Positions 59,180-60,000 of a stretch of DNA of 60,000 nt are shown in pieces. The translations under genes were made by a program, and so were the position numbers. The DNA is from Nymphaea colorata (taxonomy: Eukaryota > Streptophyta > Magnoliopsida > Nymphaeales > Nymphaeaceae): assembly GCF_008831285.2 (NCBI RefSeq), contig NC_045145.1, forward strand, positions 23,312,802 through 23,372,801, read 5' to 3'. The notes below the pieces were generated by a model that was not told where the DNA came from, did not search any database, and was given only the letters and a program-made list of their open reading frames with translations. The first letter of the stretch is position 1; each line of letters begins with the position of its first letter.

Positions 59180-59455
59180 TATTAAGCTTGGGCATCAGTT
59201 ACCCGGTAGCCGGCCGGATAACGTATCGAGCCGTCTTGGGTCGGCCCAACGGGACTTGATTCTGTTTTATTTATTTTTTACATTATTTTTATTTAATAAT
59301 GATATATATTTTATTATTTAAAATATATTTATATTTATATTTTTATTTTGTATTTTAAAAAATTTGTTTTTATTTTAACTGGGCTAAGGACGTCGGGTAT
59401 CGAGCGGACGCTAAACTCAATTTTCGGATGTCGAGCCTCGGATGCCCAGGCCTAA
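59180..59455. mobile_element. hAT-like MITE candidate with GC-rich ends and AT-rich core
   Basis: The left end (TTGGGCATCAGTTACCCGG) and the reverse complement of the right end (TAGGCCTGGGCATCCGAGG) share GGGCATC and continue with CCG/TCGAG-rich blocks. This is the TAGGCCTGGGCA type of terminal sequence found on many plant hAT-like elements. The core is nearly pure A and T. The flanking octamers match poorly (about five of eight), so the insertion is old or the ends are misplaced. Confidence 0.45.
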
Positions 59456-59688
59456 ATTTGATCACTACTGCGTTGCATTTATTTTGAGAAAGCAATTGAA
59501 TTTGTTGTAGTAGTAGGATTTGACTAGAAGAATGTACGTATGCACAGGCGTTTCCATCGATATCAATATTCAGATCTTTGTTTGAAAGATAAATCTGTGG
59601 CGTTCTATTTTGTTAAACATTTATTTTTTCTAAAACCATTTAAGCTCATGAATGTTAGAAAATTGGAGACCTTGTAACGCACACTGTT

Positions 59689-59691
<3 letters not shown>

Positions 59692-59724
<33 letters not shown>
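59692..59724. repeat. (AT)n microsatellite
   Basis: An uninterrupted AT run of about 33 bases between CCATTT-poor flanks (GTTCCAT before, GCCACTTCC after). No gene nearby. Confidence 0.95.
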
Positions 59725-59727
<3 letters not shown>

Positions 59728-60000
59728 ACTTCCACGTAATCTTGTGTGATTAGTTAGGTACGTACCTTTATGGACATGTTTATTTGAATATATGTTCTAT
59801 ACTTTGGTAGGCAACCTGAGGTCGATCGTCGGCTGCGAAATGGACTGCTCAGTTATTATGTCGCGACCAAACTATCCTCAAATAAACTAGTGCGACCTAA
59901 CCATCAAGTCATCTCATTTAAGCTCAGCAGCATTTCGACTTTATTTCATAACTTGTCATTGCAGCAAAAATACGTCCACCATTCCCATTTCCTCAAAAAT

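Overview
The window is plant nuclear DNA, most likely from a flowering plant. It is AT-rich and gene-poor. It carries Ty1/copia LTR retrotransposons, 5'-truncated LINEs, hAT-type MITEs, long TA and GA microsatellites, and a plant-type cytosolic 6-phosphogluconate dehydrogenase. The species cannot be named from sequence alone.

Four loci look like host genes, all on the minus strand. (1) A SOB-FIVE-LIKE (SOFL) type gene near 8.3-9.1 kb, with a TATA box and a good splice donor. (2) and (3) Two intact genes for small secreted cystatin-like proteins at 22.2-22.8 kb (two domains) and 43.2-43.6 kb (one domain), with a third, broken copy at 32.3-33.0 kb. (4) An uninterrupted 6-phosphogluconate dehydrogenase coding region at 53.4-54.8 kb, probably with an intron in its 5' UTR.

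Layout. 0-1 kb: 3' end of a LINE. 1-13.6 kb: mostly unrecognised non-coding DNA with one hAT MITE (6.2 kb) and the SOFL gene. 13.6-21.6 kb: microsatellites, a decayed LINE (16.3-17.2 kb) and three LINE 3' ends stacked in a row (18.0-19.1 kb). 21.7-47.8 kb: a cluster built from four diverged direct copies of a roughly 1.3-3.8 kb unit. Units A, B and C each carry a cystatin-like gene. Unit D is partial and has none. A decayed, 5'-truncated copia element (26.8-31.1 kb) lies between A and B, and a structurally complete but coding-dead copia element (36.0-41.2 kb) lies between B and C. 47.8-52.8 kb: LINE, hAT and LTR relics plus unassigned DNA. 53.1-55.6 kb: the 6PGDH gene. 55.6-60 kb: retroelement and MITE-like pieces and unassigned DNA.

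The most interesting item is the cystatin-like family. It keeps the helix motif (LGEFAVxRYN) of plant cystatins, but the QxVxG loop and the second PW loop are replaced by a conserved VLDRGTxHYTYRF segment and a PVHNFGYF tail, and each domain has two cysteines. It has grown by local duplication and differs in domain number between copies. The second most interesting item is the LINE family, whose 3' ends carry one or two small GGGAC/GTCCC stem-loops followed by a (GA/CT)n tail.
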